Notes: a model not told the origin generated them from the letters alone. A DNA stretch of 64,000 nt from Fervidobacterium pennivorans DSM 9078 (GCF_000235405.2 NC_017095.1:1451501-1515500), one strand, 5' to 3'; positions 9,700 through 19,520 are shown, numbered from the stretch's first letter. A program made the numbers and translations.

Positions 9700-9993
9700 T
9701 TACTTCTTACCTACTTCTATACCGAGTATGTCATACATTCTTTGAATGTATTCTCTTATTTCAAATTCAGAAAAGTTTCTTGCAAATCTTTTCAACTCAT
9801 TTCCCTCATTGTCAACAAATATTATTGTTGGCACTGTGAAAACCATGTTCTGCCCTGCTATCTCGGGTTTTTCAATCACATCCACAACTTCTAGATCAAG
9901 ATTGTAGTCCTCGGCTATTCTCTTCATTTTTGGTAAAAAAGCAACACATACACCACATTTATCGTTTTTGAAATACAATGCTCTTATTTCCAT
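9700..9993 (-). CDS. Thioredoxin-fold protein with CGVC active site
   Basis: A 97-residue single-domain thioredoxin-like protein. It starts with a beta strand (ALYFKND), then the redox motif KCGVCV at about residues 12-17, and has the cis-proline segment TVPTIIFVDNEG near residue 55. There is no signal peptide, so a cytoplasmic thiol-disulfide role is likely. The motif differs from the thioredoxin WCGPC, so it may be a specialised reductase. It lies between the PBP2 and rubrerythrin genes in one operon and could supply electrons to the latter (inference). Confidence 0.85.
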   Translation of the reverse strand: MEIRALYFKNDKCGVCVAFLPKMKRIAEDYNLDLEVVDVIEKPEIAGQNMVFTVPTIIFVDNEGNELKRFARNFSEFEIREYIQRMYDILGIEVGKK

Positions 9994-10019
9994 AACTTCT
10001 CAATTTCCCTCCTGTTTTC

Positions 10020-11669
10020 CTATTTTTCGTTTTCTTCTTCATCAAAGAAACCATTTTCCAGCATAAAATCGAATACCTTACGAGCTACTGGAGCTGCGGT
10101 TTGTCCTCCACTTCCCCCGTTTTCTACCAATACAGCAACAGAATACTTTGGATTCCTTGAAGGTGCAAAGCCCACAAACCATGCATGGGGAGGACCACTG
10201 TGCGTTTGAGCTGTACCTGTTTTACCCGCAACGGTGATTTTAAAACCTTCGAAACTTTTCGCAGCCGTTCCACCACTGGAAGCGGGTCCTTGTACAGTTG
10301 TCACTTGTTCCAGTCCGTCTATTAAGGTATCCCATACGGGTTCAGGAATGTCTAGCGCTACTTTCTTGGTTAAAATTTCCTCGTTCAAAACAAGTCTTGG
10401 TTTGACAAATATGCCTTTGTTAGCTATCGTGTTATAAAGGCTGAGAATTTGAATGGGTGTAAAATCAAGAAAGCCTTGTCCAATTCCGAAAAGAACAGTA
10501 TCACCAGGATACCACTTTTCGCCGAATCTTTCTAATTTCCACTCTGGTGACGGTAGAGTTCCAGCAACTTCTCCTGGTAAATTAATACCCGTTTTCTGGT
10601 CAAGGTAAAATGCTTTTGCAACATTTACAAGCTTATCAATCCCAACTTCTAAAGCTGCGTTGTAAAAATATACATTACATGATACGCGTATTGCTTTTTT
10701 CAAGTCTACAACTCCATGTCCAGTAATAAACCAATCTTTGTAAGTTGCGGTGATCCTTCCTTTTGAATCTCTGTAGTGAAACACTCCGCTACAAGAAAGT
10801 GTAGATGGATGACCGTAGAGCATCTGAGCGATGGCTGTTATTGCCTTAAAAGCAGAACCTGGTGGATAAACGTTTGAAATGGCTCTGTTAAGCAATGGTT
10901 TCAGCGGGTCATTAACCAGTTTCTCCCATGTAAGTGTATCAACTTCGTTCAAATCCACATCCGGTGAAGGATACGAAACCATTGCAAGGATATCGCCTGT
11001 TCGGACATCACTTACTATGATAACGGAAGGTGTAGCAAGTTCTGTAAGTAAATCGTATGCATACTTCTGGAGCTTAAAATTGATTGTAGTCTGGAGGTCC
11101 AAACCATTTTCTCCAAGATTCTCTAAGATGTCTTGACTATATTTTCCACTCGGCGACCTGATACCGTATGACACTGACAATTTGCCCTTGAGCACCTCAT
11201 TGTAAACATACTCAAGTCCTGCAATACCTTCGCCATCTTTGTTTACACTACCAACAATGTGATAAAGAAAACTATACGATTTGCGCTTTTCAATGGGAAC
11301 TATTTGATAGCCCTTGCTTTGCAAAACAAACGCCTGTTCCCATGTAACTTCTACACTACCGCTGTTTTTCAAAACAGCAATTTGAGAGTCGTCGATGTAT
11401 TTTCTCAGTTGCTTCTCATCTTCCGCTGTGTATTTCTTCAAAACGAGTGTTGGTATCCTTTCACTCCAAGCAAGTTTAACTCCATCTGAGGAATATATCG
11501 TCCCACGAAGTCCTCTGTTGTAAAAGCTTCGAGCAAGTAGGGAGTTCAAGAGTGCTACGTGTTTCGGTCGGTCTATTATCTGAACTTTTACAAGCCCAAA
11601 AATTACATAGAAAAACATGGCAAAAAATATGAAGAATGGTATGTATCTCCTCATCGAACTCTCAGCCAC
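10020..11669 (-). CDS. mrdA: Penicillin-binding protein 2 (class B transpeptidase)
   Basis: Peptidoglycan DD-transpeptidase for side-wall elongation, anchored in the inner membrane. About 549 residues: an N-terminal membrane helix, a dimerisation/pedestal region, and a C-terminal transpeptidase with YPPGSAFK (SxxK serine nucleophile), SCN (SxN) and AGKTGTAQ (KTG). The shape (Thr-Gly-Thr-Ala, no PASTA domains) suits the PBP2/MrdA group better than FtsI. The start is uncertain: TTG at 11675, GTG at 11669 or ATG at 11654. I prefer GTG because GGTGAT lies five bases upstream. The gene follows the CCA fusion by 31 bases. No mreBCD or rodA genes are nearby. Confidence 0.9.
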   Translation of the reverse strand: MAESSMRRYIPFFIFFAMFFYVIFGLVKVQIIDRPKHVALLNSLLARSFYNRGLRGTIYSSDGVKLAWSERIPTLVLKKYTAEDEKQLRKYIDDSQIAVLKNSGSVEVTWEQAFVLQSKGYQIVPIEKRKSYSFLYHIVGSVNKDGEGIAGLEYVYNEVLKGKLSVSYGIRSPSGKYSQDILENLGENGLDLQTTINFKLQKYAYDLLTELATPSVIIVSDVRTGDILAMVSYPSPDVDLNEVDTLTWEKLVNDPLKPLLNRAISNVYPPGSAFKAITAIAQMLYGHPSTLSCSGVFHYRDSKGRITATYKDWFITGHGVVDLKKAIRVSCNVYFYNAALEVGIDKLVNVAKAFYLDQKTGINLPGEVAGTLPSPEWKLERFGEKWYPGDTVLFGIGQGFLDFTPIQILSLYNTIANKGIFVKPRLVLNEEILTKKVALDIPEPVWDTLIDGLEQVTTVQGPASSGGTAAKSFEGFKITVAGKTGTAQTHSGPPHAWFVGFAPSRNPKYSVAVLVENGGSGGQTAAPVARKVFDFMLENGFFDEEENEK

Positions 11670-11700
11670 TGGCAATCACCCACATCAGTTAAGGTAACCT

Positions 11701-14376
11701 TTATCGATTCGTATTTTCAGAAACTTCTGCTTGCTTTATCTTATTTTGAGTTTCTTCAAATATCTTCTCAACAGTCGAAACTTCATCAAGACTTGGGTTG
11801 TCTAATTTCATTGCATACAACTTTTCAAGAATTTCGTTTATCAACGGACCTGACTTGAGGTTGAATTTCTCCATAACGTATTTTCCAGTGACCTTTTCGA
11901 GTTTTGTACTAAGAATAGCATCTATGTACCTAATAAGGTACTGCTGACCATCGTCGTCTAAGTATGCAGAAAGATGTATAAATATATACGGATTGCCCTT
12001 ACCAAGAACTTTGTAAATATCTGAAAAAGCCAGTTTTGATTCAACCATTGATTTCAGTGGTAACATCATATTCTCAGTAAATTTCAAACTCTCTATGAAC
12101 TTCTTAGGATATCCATAGCGATTTCTCATAAACTCTAAAGTTTCCTTGTCGTAAAACTCCAAAAGCACGGTTGATATCGCATAGAAATCGCTTATATTTT
12201 GATACCTTTGCTTAATTAAAGGCAGAAATCTGAAAATTCTCTCCAACTTTTCGTCCATCGTGGGTGTGTAATAAGTTTTTGGAAAGATATGTTTCAAAAT
12301 GCCAAGTTCTGCTAAGCGCCTTACTGCAACCAAAGGTTGCTTTTCTTCCAATATTTTCTCTATCTCCTGTCTTATCCTTGCACCGGATACCCTTTCTAAG
12401 TAATTCGCTTCTAAGTTTCTTTTCAGAATCTCGAGTGTATGCTCTTCTATTTTGAAGTTGTACCTTGTTTCGAATCTAACCGCTCGAATCATCCGTGTTG
12501 GATCTTCGATAAAGCTAAGGTTGTGCAAAATTCTTATGATACCCTCTTCCAAATCTTTCTGACAATTGAAGAAGTCGTAAAGAACTCCAAACTCATTAGG
12601 ATTTAATTTTATAGCCATCGCATTTATCGTGAAATCTCTCCTGTAAAGGTCTTTCTTTATCGTACTCACATCAACTTGTGGTAAATCTCCTGGTTTTTCA
12701 TAGTATTCCGTTCGGGCTGTAGCTACGTCTATTTTAAACCCATCTTTAAAAACAAGCGTTGCCGTATAGAATTTTTCATACGGAACTACAATTGCATTGA
12801 GCTGTTTCGCAGCGTATTTTGCAAATTCTATTCCGTTCCCTTCTACCACTATGTCGATATCGTAGTTCGGAATATTCAAAAGCAAATCCCTGACAAATCC
12901 TCCAACCACGTAAACAGGCATTTTCATCTCATTTCCGTACACACCGATGAGTCTCAATAAATTAATAATTCTTCTATCGAGTCTTTCATAGATAATCTCG
13001 GTAATGTTTTTGAAATTAAAGCTGGGCTCTTGTTCTTGAGACATTTGCACGAGCTGTTTTTGACTTGCTCTTATGATATCGGACCTTGTAACTATTCCAA
13101 CGAGTATATTGTTCTCATCAAGAATCGGAATTCTTCCAACATCGTGTTCAATCATGAGTTTTTTTAGAGTACTCACGGGTGTATCAGTCTTTGCTGTGAT
13201 AAGTTTCGATGTCATCACCGATTTTACAGGTCTTTTACCTAAACCATGGTTAATCGCCTTTTCAATTGTCTTTTTAGTTACGATTCCAACAAGTCGGTCT
13301 CCCTCAACAATAGGTATACCATTGTGACCGGTTACTTCCATTATTTTGTTTACCTGTTCTATAGTCTCGAAGGCCAAAGCTGTTCTAACAGGAGAAGACA
13401 TTATATCTTTTGCCTTGAGACCCGAGGAAATATACTTTGGAAGCAAACTCAATACTTTGTGTATAACCTCTTCAACGGCCACCATTGAAAGGGTAGCGGA
13501 AGCTGCTTGCCTGTGCCCACCGCCTCCAAACTCACTTACCAACCCCCTTATATCCACGTCTGGCGATTTCGTTCGTCCTACAATAAAGACTTTCTTACCC
13601 ATTCTCACCACAACGATGAGTGTTTCTGGTTCTTGTGCATACCAATATTTCGCAACCACTGCCGAAAGTCCACCAATGAATTTCTCTGTTTCCGCATAAG
13701 CAATTGTGATTACATGATTGTCAATTATATGGGTATGAGTGTTTTGAAGAAGATTTTGGAGTAGTAACTTCTGGTCAATTGTCAGGTCGAATTTTACGTA
13801 TTCGGCTACTATCTCTACTTCCAACCCATGTTCGAATAAATACCTTATTGCGTCAATATCATCTAAAGTAGTGCTTGAAAATAGCAAGTTACCAGTGTCT
13901 TCGTAAATACCAATTCCAAGTAACGTTGCCTCCATTTTATTTGGTTTGATTCCAAGTTCTTTCATCATTTTTGTTACTATACTTGCAGCTGCACCTGTTT
14001 GCCTGATAATTTTAGTAAAACTATAAGTAGTGTTACCAACTGAGATTTCCGAATGTTCATCATTTCTAATATCAGGGTGATGGTCAACTATTGTTATCTT
14101 AGCATCAGGCTTCAGTTTTCTTTTAATCTCATCGCCAATTCTCTCTAGACCTGGAGTATCGACAATAATTAACTCTTCTATCCCCTCTTCAACTTTCGCA
14201 ATTTCTTCGCTTGTTAAGTAAGGGAACACGTCCTCGTATAATCGGAGGTATTCTTTGAGGTTTTGCATTGGGACCCCTGAAATGATAATTTCAAAATCAG
14301 GATGGAGTTTTTTCATTCCTACGCAACAAGCAAAACCATCGAAATCAGGATTATTGTGGGTGGTTATAACCTTCAA
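11701..14376 (-). CDS. DHH-CBS-tRNA nucleotidyltransferase (CCA-adding/polyA polymerase family) fusion
   Basis: An 891-residue multidomain enzyme. Residues 1-310 form a DHH/DHHA1 phosphoesterase-like module (HNNPDFDGFA, VDHHPD, EDTGNL, GGGGHRQAAS). Residues about 318-445 are two CBS domains. From about 485 onward it is a class II nucleotidyltransferase with GGFVRDLLL, the catalytic DIDIV pair and RRDFTINAMA, followed by the RNA-binding helical region. The family adds CCA or part of CCA to tRNA 3' ends; the N-terminal DHH part resembles nanoRNase/oligoribonuclease proteins. No separate cca gene appears in the window, although many tRNAs here encode CCA, so a repair role is possible. Translation starts at TTG overlapping the stop of the upstream phosphoesterase gene (TTGA). 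Confidence 0.9.
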   Translation of the reverse strand: MKVITTHNNPDFDGFACCVGMKKLHPDFEIIISGVPMQNLKEYLRLYEDVFPYLTSEEIAKVEEGIEELIIVDTPGLERIGDEIKRKLKPDAKITIVDHHPDIRNDEHSEISVGNTTYSFTKIIRQTGAAASIVTKMMKELGIKPNKMEATLLGIGIYEDTGNLLFSSTTLDDIDAIRYLFEHGLEVEIVAEYVKFDLTIDQKLLLQNLLQNTHTHIIDNHVITIAYAETEKFIGGLSAVVAKYWYAQEPETLIVVVRMGKKVFIVGRTKSPDVDIRGLVSEFGGGGHRQAASATLSMVAVEEVIHKVLSLLPKYISSGLKAKDIMSSPVRTALAFETIEQVNKIMEVTGHNGIPIVEGDRLVGIVTKKTIEKAINHGLGKRPVKSVMTSKLITAKTDTPVSTLKKLMIEHDVGRIPILDENNILVGIVTRSDIIRASQKQLVQMSQEQEPSFNFKNITEIIYERLDRRIINLLRLIGVYGNEMKMPVYVVGGFVRDLLLNIPNYDIDIVVEGNGIEFAKYAAKQLNAIVVPYEKFYTATLVFKDGFKIDVATARTEYYEKPGDLPQVDVSTIKKDLYRRDFTINAMAIKLNPNEFGVLYDFFNCQKDLEEGIIRILHNLSFIEDPTRMIRAVRFETRYNFKIEEHTLEILKRNLEANYLERVSGARIRQEIEKILEEKQPLVAVRRLAELGILKHIFPKTYYTPTMDEKLERIFRFLPLIKQRYQNISDFYAISTVLLEFYDKETLEFMRNRYGYPKKFIESLKFTENMMLPLKSMVESKLAFSDIYKVLGKGNPYIFIHLSAYLDDDGQQYLIRYIDAILSTKLEKVTGKYVMEKFNLKSGPLINEILEKLYAMKLDNPSLDEVSTVEKIFEETQNKIKQAEVSENTNR

Positions 14377-15566
14377 CCAATCACTTCCTTTTTCCTGAGA
14401 TTATTGACTGAGCCTGTAATAATCTCGATTTCTCCAGAATTGTCAACGCGTGCTATTGCATAAAATACCTCATAGTATCTTTGAAATATGTTCCCTGATT
14501 TCCTCTCGACAACTGGCTTCCAAGAACCACAGTTGACATAGAATTTCACGTCATTTTTTATCTTAATCAGTTCAAAACCCGGCTTATGGTTATGTCCCAT
14601 AACGATTCCTTGTATATCATTAAAGTCTTGAATTCCAGTTGTGTCAGCTTTATCCACATACCCATTCATATTGTTGAAAAACCATTCCGGATTAATAAAT
14701 ATCTTAATTGCTGCTTTTTTTAGATAATCGGTTTTCTTTAAGTTTCTGGTCTTCATAACAGCACGTACTAATAGTTCGCCCAGCTTTATGCCACCAATTT
14801 TGTTCAAAAACAGTATCGATAACTTACTCAAGAATGGGTAACTCTTTTTCATCCAATATTTTGCCTCTTCTTCACGCATCATTGTTATAAAATTGTCTAT
14901 CCACAATTTAAGCAAATCAACACCCGTATTATATATTTTCGAGATTTGTTCAAGCCACTGGAAGACATCAAGAATTGGTCTAACATTATCGTAATCACTC
15001 ACCACTTCATCAGGTAAGTACTCTTTTAAGACATCGTCAAAATTTATCATCATATACCTTGATATAAAATCCCCAAGCGGTGGAATTATCTCCCCGTCTA
15101 CCTCCAAAAACCTGTTGATAGCATCGAATTGGTTACCGTGAACGGCCAGGATGTGTGTTTGTTCGTCGTAGTAATACGGAACGATTTCCAAATTTTCTAT
15201 TCGTTCTTTCAAATTTTCTTGCAAATTTTTGTTTTTCAAAATATAGTAGTCATGGTTACCAATTACGTATTTAATCTTCCCCTTGAATTTTGATAGCGCT
15301 TCGAATACCTTTGGATGGACATGCTCTATGAGTTTTATAAGTTCCCCATCGAGTGAATGAACAATCTCCCAGAACGGTCTTAAACCTGCATGACGAACCA
15401 TTTCGGATTCGAGTATTTCGAATCCGTCGCCTACAATTACAAGCTCTGGGTTTTCCAAATCGTTCCACTCGTTTATGAAACTGCTGAAAAGCATATCGTG
15501 GCTGAAATCGTCTTTACTGCTCCCATCACCAATGTGTAGGTCACTTATGAATATTATATTTCTCAA
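14373..15566 (-). CDS. Calcineurin-like metallophosphoesterase
   Basis: A 397-residue cytoplasmic phosphoesterase with the five family motifs: SDLHIGD at the N-terminus, GDGFEI, GNHDYY, AVHGNQFD and MGHNHKP near the C-terminus. A helical insert of about 130 residues separates the fourth and fifth motifs. Such enzymes cleave phosphate mono- or diesters with a two-metal centre; UDP-2,3-diacylglucosamine hydrolase (LpxH) is a relative, but nothing shows lipid A synthesis here. The start is TTG, with only a distant AAGGGG upstream, so translation is probably modest. It is coupled to the downstream CCA fusion by a four-base overlap. Confidence 0.82.
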   Translation of the reverse strand: MRNIIFISDLHIGDGSSKDDFSHDMLFSSFINEWNDLENPELVIVGDGFEILESEMVRHAGLRPFWEIVHSLDGELIKLIEHVHPKVFEALSKFKGKIKYVIGNHDYYILKNKNLQENLKERIENLEIVPYYYDEQTHILAVHGNQFDAINRFLEVDGEIIPPLGDFISRYMMINFDDVLKEYLPDEVVSDYDNVRPILDVFQWLEQISKIYNTGVDLLKLWIDNFITMMREEEAKYWMKKSYPFLSKLSILFLNKIGGIKLGELLVRAVMKTRNLKKTDYLKKAAIKIFINPEWFFNNMNGYVDKADTTGIQDFNDIQGIVMGHNHKPGFELIKIKNDVKFYVNCGSWKPVVERKSGNIFQRYYEVFYAIARVDNSGEIEIITGSVNNLRKKEVIG

Positions 15567-15614
15567 CGCTCAGCTTCAACCCCTTTTACACTTAAAAACT
15601 CCCCACGCGTGTCT

Positions 15615-16451
15615 TCAAAACTCGAACACCCTTTCGGGATGAACATACAAAATCTTTGTACCAGGAATCTGTATTTTCTTGATGACCTTTTCAATGCTCC
15701 TTATATACCTTGAAGATATGTGGTACAGAATAAGTGTTTGAACGTTTGCATCCTTAACAAGTTCTATAACTTCGTCCAAAGAGGCATGGTTGTTAAATTT
15801 TCTGTCCTCTTTTTTCAAAAATGTGCATTCATGAAAGAGAATCTCCGTATCTGCTACATCTTCCTTTTTTAGTAAAATGGTGTCACCAGATATGGTGAGA
15901 ATTTTCTTTTCATAAGTTTCCGTTACACTCTCGCTTCCGTATGATTTTACAAGCCTTGTTATTTCTTCTTTCGGAAGGTTTCTGTATTCTTCCTTCAATC
16001 TCCTGCGGACTTCGATTAGGTGATATCCAAAAGCTGTTTCACTGTAGGTATGAACGACACTGAATGGTTTTATGTAACGATTAGTTGTTGTCGAATTTCT
16101 CAAAAACACCTTTTCTCCATCTTTCAATGGGACAAAATCAAGTTTGAACCGTAGCTCGCTATTTGCTTTCCTAAGGAAGTCCGCATATAATTCAATTCCC
16201 TTGTTACCAGAAGGATAATAAACGGTCAGAGGTTTTTCTCTATCTCCCATTGCGTTGTTTCTGGTATTGATTATTGACCATAAGCCTGCTATATGGTCGA
16301 CGTGTCCATGCGTTAAAAACACGTGTCTAACCGCATAAATTTTGTTTGTTAGCATCGTTGCGACGCCTTCACCAGCATCGAAAAGAATGCGCTCAGGTGA
16401 ATAATAAATCCACGTGGAATAGAGTGCCTTGGAAAAAGCTATTATATTCAT
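15615..16451 (-). CDS. rnz: RNase Z (tRNA 3' endonuclease), short form
   Basis: Metallo-beta-lactamase-fold endonuclease that cuts tRNA precursors at the 3' end. The roughly 278-residue protein has HGHVDH in its N-terminal third, a C-terminal HECTF and LYHISSRY. Recalled similarity to the T. maritima RNase Z is very strong (SKALYSTWIYYSPERILFD). As in that enzyme, the usual glycine-proline-rich exosite arm is replaced by a short basic segment. The T. maritima enzyme can cut after CCA, which suits tRNA genes that encode CCA, as all three here do. The frame opens at 16466, but MNIIAFSK at 16451 matches the family start. It sits between rplI and the phosphoesterase in the operon. Confidence 0.92.
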   Translation of the reverse strand: MNIIAFSKALYSTWIYYSPERILFDAGEGVATMLTNKIYAVRHVFLTHGHVDHIAGLWSIINTRNNAMGDREKPLTVYYPSGNKGIELYADFLRKANSELRFKLDFVPLKDGEKVFLRNSTTTNRYIKPFSVVHTYSETAFGYHLIEVRRRLKEEYRNLPKEEITRLVKSYGSESVTETYEKKILTISGDTILLKKEDVADTEILFHECTFLKKEDRKFNNHASLDEVIELVKDANVQTLILYHISSRYIRSIEKVIKKIQIPGTKILYVHPERVFEF

Positions 16452-16487
16452 ATTTCGACTCTTCAACTCCTTTTTGCATGAGCTTTC

Positions 16488-16940
16488 TTAATCTTCGCTC
16501 TTTACTACCTCCACCTTTATCTTTCCAGAAACACCGCCTGGTAGTTTAACGACTACGTCATAAAGCCCCACGCTTTTTATATTAGATTCAAGAGATATCC
16601 ATCTTTTATCAAATTCCTTTCCTAACACCTTTTCTATCTCTTCTGCGATGTTTGAATTGGTCAGTGAGCCAAATAATTTGCCACCTTCTCCAGCTTTTAC
16701 TTTGATTTTGAAAACATGCTTTTGAAGTTCGGAAAGCAGTTCTTCACTTGCCTTTCTTTGTTCTTCTTGTCTTTTTCTCTCCTCTTCTTTTTGCCTTTCC
16801 AACTCCTTAATAACCTCTGGTGTAGCTTCTTTAGCTAAACCTTTTGGGATAAGGAAGTTCCTTGCATATCCATCAGAGACATTGACAATTTGTCCCTTCT
16901 TGCCAAGTTTGGGAACATCCTGCATTAGAACAATTTTCAT
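16488..16940 (-). CDS. rplI: 50S ribosomal protein L9
   Basis: L9 binds 23S rRNA at the base of the L1 stalk and helps keep the reading frame. The 150-residue protein has full length: N-terminal domain with [16 protein letters not shown] and [15 protein letters not shown], a long charged connecting helix (about residues 40-75, rich in Glu/Arg/Gln), and the C-terminal domain with LFGSLTN. A clear AAGGAGG precedes the ATG. In many bacteria rplI follows rpsF-ssb-rpsR; here it lies instead between prmC and rnz. Confidence 0.97.
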   Translation of the reverse strand: MKIVLMQDVPKLGKKGQIVNVSDGYARNFLIPKGLAKEATPEVIKELERQKEEERKRQEEQRKASEELLSELQKHVFKIKVKAGEGGKLFGSLTNSNIAEEIEKVLGKEFDKRWISLESNIKSVGLYDVVVKLPGGVSGKIKVEVVKSED

Positions 16941-16983
16941 ACACGATTTACCTCCTTTTTTCTAGTCTTGTCACTTACCTTGC

Positions 16984-17802
16984 TTAACCCCTCTTGTTCA
17001 CTATCAAATACCTATCTTTCCCTGCGAGGTCTTTCAACACCTCACCACCTGTTAGTGCTTTCAACTTCTCGCCTTGGTCTTCACCTATCTCCATTATAAC
17101 AATTTTACCTGAGGTTTCGTAACGTTTGAAGAATTCTTTGTAAAACTCCAATCCATCTTCACCACCGAAAAGTGCTTCTTGTGGCTCAAATTCAAGTTCT
17201 TTTTGAAGTTGCGTACCTTTTCTCACATATGGTGGATTGGAAACTATAATATCTATACTATCCCAATCATCCTTGAAAGGTTCTGCGTATTCCCCTAATC
17301 TAAAATCGCATTTTATTGAGTATCGCATTGCATTCTTCCTTGCCAACGCTATAGCCTTTTCGTTTACATCTGTTCCAAAAACCTCCACTCCTAGTGCGGA
17401 AAGCTCTTTGTCATTAGTGCATTCTAAGGCTATCGTTATCGCAATAACTCCACTCCCAACTCCGATATCCAAAACTTTTCTCAGCTTGTACTTTCTTATG
17501 TATTCCAAACTCAACTCAACAAGCCCTTCCGTTTCCCACCTGGGAATGAGAACGCCTTCTTCTATGTAGAAAGTCCTACCGTAGAACTCGACTTCTCCTA
17601 TGATATATTGGAGTGGGTATCCTGTGAGTCGCTTTTCAAACAGTGTTATTACAGACTCAAGGAACTCCTCTGGACATTCGTCATAGAAATGTGCAATTAC
17701 GTATTCTTTTTTCTTTCCTAGCACTTTTGCAATCAAAAGAAGAGCCTCCCGCTCGGGAAGCCCTTTGTCTTTGTAAGCCTGCACGATTTGAGAAAATTTC
17801 AT
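16984..17802 (-). CDS. prmC: Release factor glutamine N5-methyltransferase
   Basis: PrmC (HemK) methylates the glutamine of the GGQ motif in release factors RF1 and RF2, using S-adenosylmethionine. The 272-residue protein has an N-terminal helical domain (residues 1-75), the segment VLIPRWETE, a SAM-binding VLDIGVGSGVIAI and the catalytic NPPYV. Length and motifs match the family fully. It lies 43 bases before rplI and 57 bases after the DUF59 gene. prfA, its frequent neighbour, is not in the window. The ribosome site is weak (GAGAAG). Confidence 0.95.
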   Translation of the reverse strand: MKFSQIVQAYKDKGLPEREALLLIAKVLGKKKEYVIAHFYDECPEEFLESVITLFEKRLTGYPLQYIIGEVEFYGRTFYIEEGVLIPRWETEGLVELSLEYIRKYKLRKVLDIGVGSGVIAITIALECTNDKELSALGVEVFGTDVNEKAIALARKNAMRYSIKCDFRLGEYAEPFKDDWDSIDIIVSNPPYVRKGTQLQKELEFEPQEALFGGEDGLEFYKEFFKRYETSGKIVIMEIGEDQGEKLKALTGGEVLKDLAGKDRYLIVNKRG

Positions 17803-17859
17803 AGGGACTTCTCAACACTTGAAATTCTGAATTTGAATACAGGTCTACGGCGTGCTTTA

Positions 17860-18168
17860 CTAAATCCCGAGTTGTTTTCGTATGATAGGGTCTATCCTAT
17901 CTGGTGTCCATGGTGGGTCAAATGTTAACTCGACTTCAACATTGTTCACGCCTTCGATTGTTCTTATTTTCATCTCTGCATCGCTCATAATCCCACCAGC
18001 AAGTGGACACATAGGGGTTGTCATCGTCATAAGCACTTTGACGTTGTTTTGGTCATCGACCTGGATATCGTAAACAAGACCAAGTGTTACTACGTCAAGT
18101 CCTATTTCCCAATCAATGACCTCTTTAAGCTTGTTCCACACCGCTGTTTTCAATTCTTCTTTTGTCAT
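17860..18168 (-). CDS. DUF59/MIP18-family iron-sulfur assembly protein
   Basis: A 102-residue protein of the MIP18 (DUF59, SufT-like) family, whose members help mature iron-sulfur proteins. The family core is visible: PxLGLVYDI-like segment near residue 30 (VVTLGLVYDIQV), then MTTPMCPLAG with the conserved cysteine, and a C-terminal FDPPWTPDRI. The T. maritima homologue is a stand-alone domain of the same size. It overlaps glmM by four bases (ATGA), indicating translational coupling. No suf/isc genes are nearby, so the role is inferred from the family only. Confidence 0.88.
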   Translation of the reverse strand: MTKEELKTAVWNKLKEVIDWEIGLDVVTLGLVYDIQVDDQNNVKVLMTMTTPMCPLAGGIMSDAEMKIRTIEGVNNVEVELTFDPPWTPDRIDPIIRKQLGI

Positions 18169-19469
18169 GCGTTTTCCTCTCCTTTCACAAGTTCCTCTAT
18201 CTTTCCAGCTATCTCATATGCCACGTTGTTGATATATTCTTCGTCCGGTCCCTGGACAAAGACTCTGACAAGTGGTTCTGTCCCAGAAGGTCTGACAATT
18301 ATATCGGTATCCTCTCGCTTGTATTTTTCAATAAGTTCTTTCACATCCTTGTGTTCCACGACGAGTTTGTTTTTGCATTTGATATTAAGCATTACTTGTG
18401 GATAATCTGGAACCTCATCAGCTAATTCCGAAAGCTCCTTACCACTTAAAACCATAGTTCTTATCGTCTCCAACGCAGTTATTAACCCGTCACCTGTCGT
18501 AGACTTATCCAAGAAGATTATGTGCCCGCTTCTTTCACCACCAAGATTTGCTCCATGCTCAAGCATTTGTTCAAGGACGTATCTGTCCCCAACCTTAGCT
18601 CTCAGAAGCTTAACGCCGTGTTTTCTAAGGAAGACCTCGAGTCCCATATTGGAAAGTACAGTTCCTACAACGATGTCGTTTTTCAATCGACCTTCGTTTT
18701 TCATTTGAACTGCGCACATTCCCATTATCTTATCCCCATGGACTTCCTGTTTTCTCTCATCTAACAAGATACACCTGTCAGCATCCCCATCGTGGAGTAT
18801 CGCAAGATTGTGATTGGTCATCCGTTTCATGGCTTGTTCCGGGTTTGTAGAACCGCAATCTACGTTTATATTATAACCATCCGGATTATTATTAATCACT
18901 TCTACTTTTGCTCCGAGTTGTTTTAAAACATAAGGTGTTGTTTCATACGCTGCTCCATTTCCGGCATCAACCAATATCTTCAAACCTGACAAATCTAAAT
19001 TTGGGAATTGTTGAATAACGTAGTTTGCATATTCCTCAAAAGCAAGCTTGTAGTCAACTACGCAACCTATCTCACTGTAAGAAACATAATGAAGCTCTTT
19101 CATCCGTTTTTCCAAATTGTCCTCTACCTCATCTGGCAACTTAAAACCTTTCGAGATAACCTTTAATCCATTGAATTCAGGAGGATTGTGTGAAGCAGAA
19201 ATCATTACCCCTACGGCATCCTCGAGTTTGGTTATAATCGCCAGTGCAGGAGTTGGAAGCACACCACACCGGTAAACTGTTGCACCTGCAGCCGTCGCAC
19301 CAGCTATAATAGCTGCTTCCAACATATCCCCACTTGCCCTTGTATCTTTGGCTATAAATATCCTGTTGCTAACGTATTTTCCAAGCGCATTCCCCAACCT
19401 GAACGCTATTTCCGGAGTAAGCTCCTCGTTAACAACTCCCCTTATTCCATCTGTCCCAAACAGTTTCAT
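18165..19469 (-). CDS. glmM: Phosphoglucosamine mutase
   Basis: GlmM converts glucosamine-6-phosphate to glucosamine-1-phosphate for peptidoglycan precursors. The 434-residue protein begins MKLFGTDGIRG, has the phosphoserine loop ISASHNP (serine near residue 93), the metal site DGDADRC and the C-terminal VRPSGTEPLVRV. The FGTDGIRG start and size fit GlmM rather than phosphoglucomutase or phosphomannomutase. The frame opens 15 codons earlier, but AGGAGG stands just before the ATG at 19469, which fixes the start. It is the first gene of a ten-gene operon with later cell-wall (PBP2) genes. An IS110 element begins about 40 bases upstream and may have altered its promoter. Confidence 0.94.
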   Translation of the reverse strand: MKLFGTDGIRGVVNEELTPEIAFRLGNALGKYVSNRIFIAKDTRASGDMLEAAIIAGATAAGATVYRCGVLPTPALAIITKLEDAVGVMISASHNPPEFNGLKVISKGFKLPDEVEDNLEKRMKELHYVSYSEIGCVVDYKLAFEEYANYVIQQFPNLDLSGLKILVDAGNGAAYETTPYVLKQLGAKVEVINNNPDGYNINVDCGSTNPEQAMKRMTNHNLAILHDGDADRCILLDERKQEVHGDKIMGMCAVQMKNEGRLKNDIVVGTVLSNMGLEVFLRKHGVKLLRAKVGDRYVLEQMLEHGANLGGERSGHIIFLDKSTTGDGLITALETIRTMVLSGKELSELADEVPDYPQVMLNIKCKNKLVVEHKDVKELIEKYKREDTDIIVRPSGTEPLVRVFVQGPDEEYINNVAYEIAGKIEELVKGEENA

Positions 19470-19520
19470 AAGAAGTCCTCCTACGTAAAAGTATGGTATA
19501 AATATTTTAGTCAAAAAATA

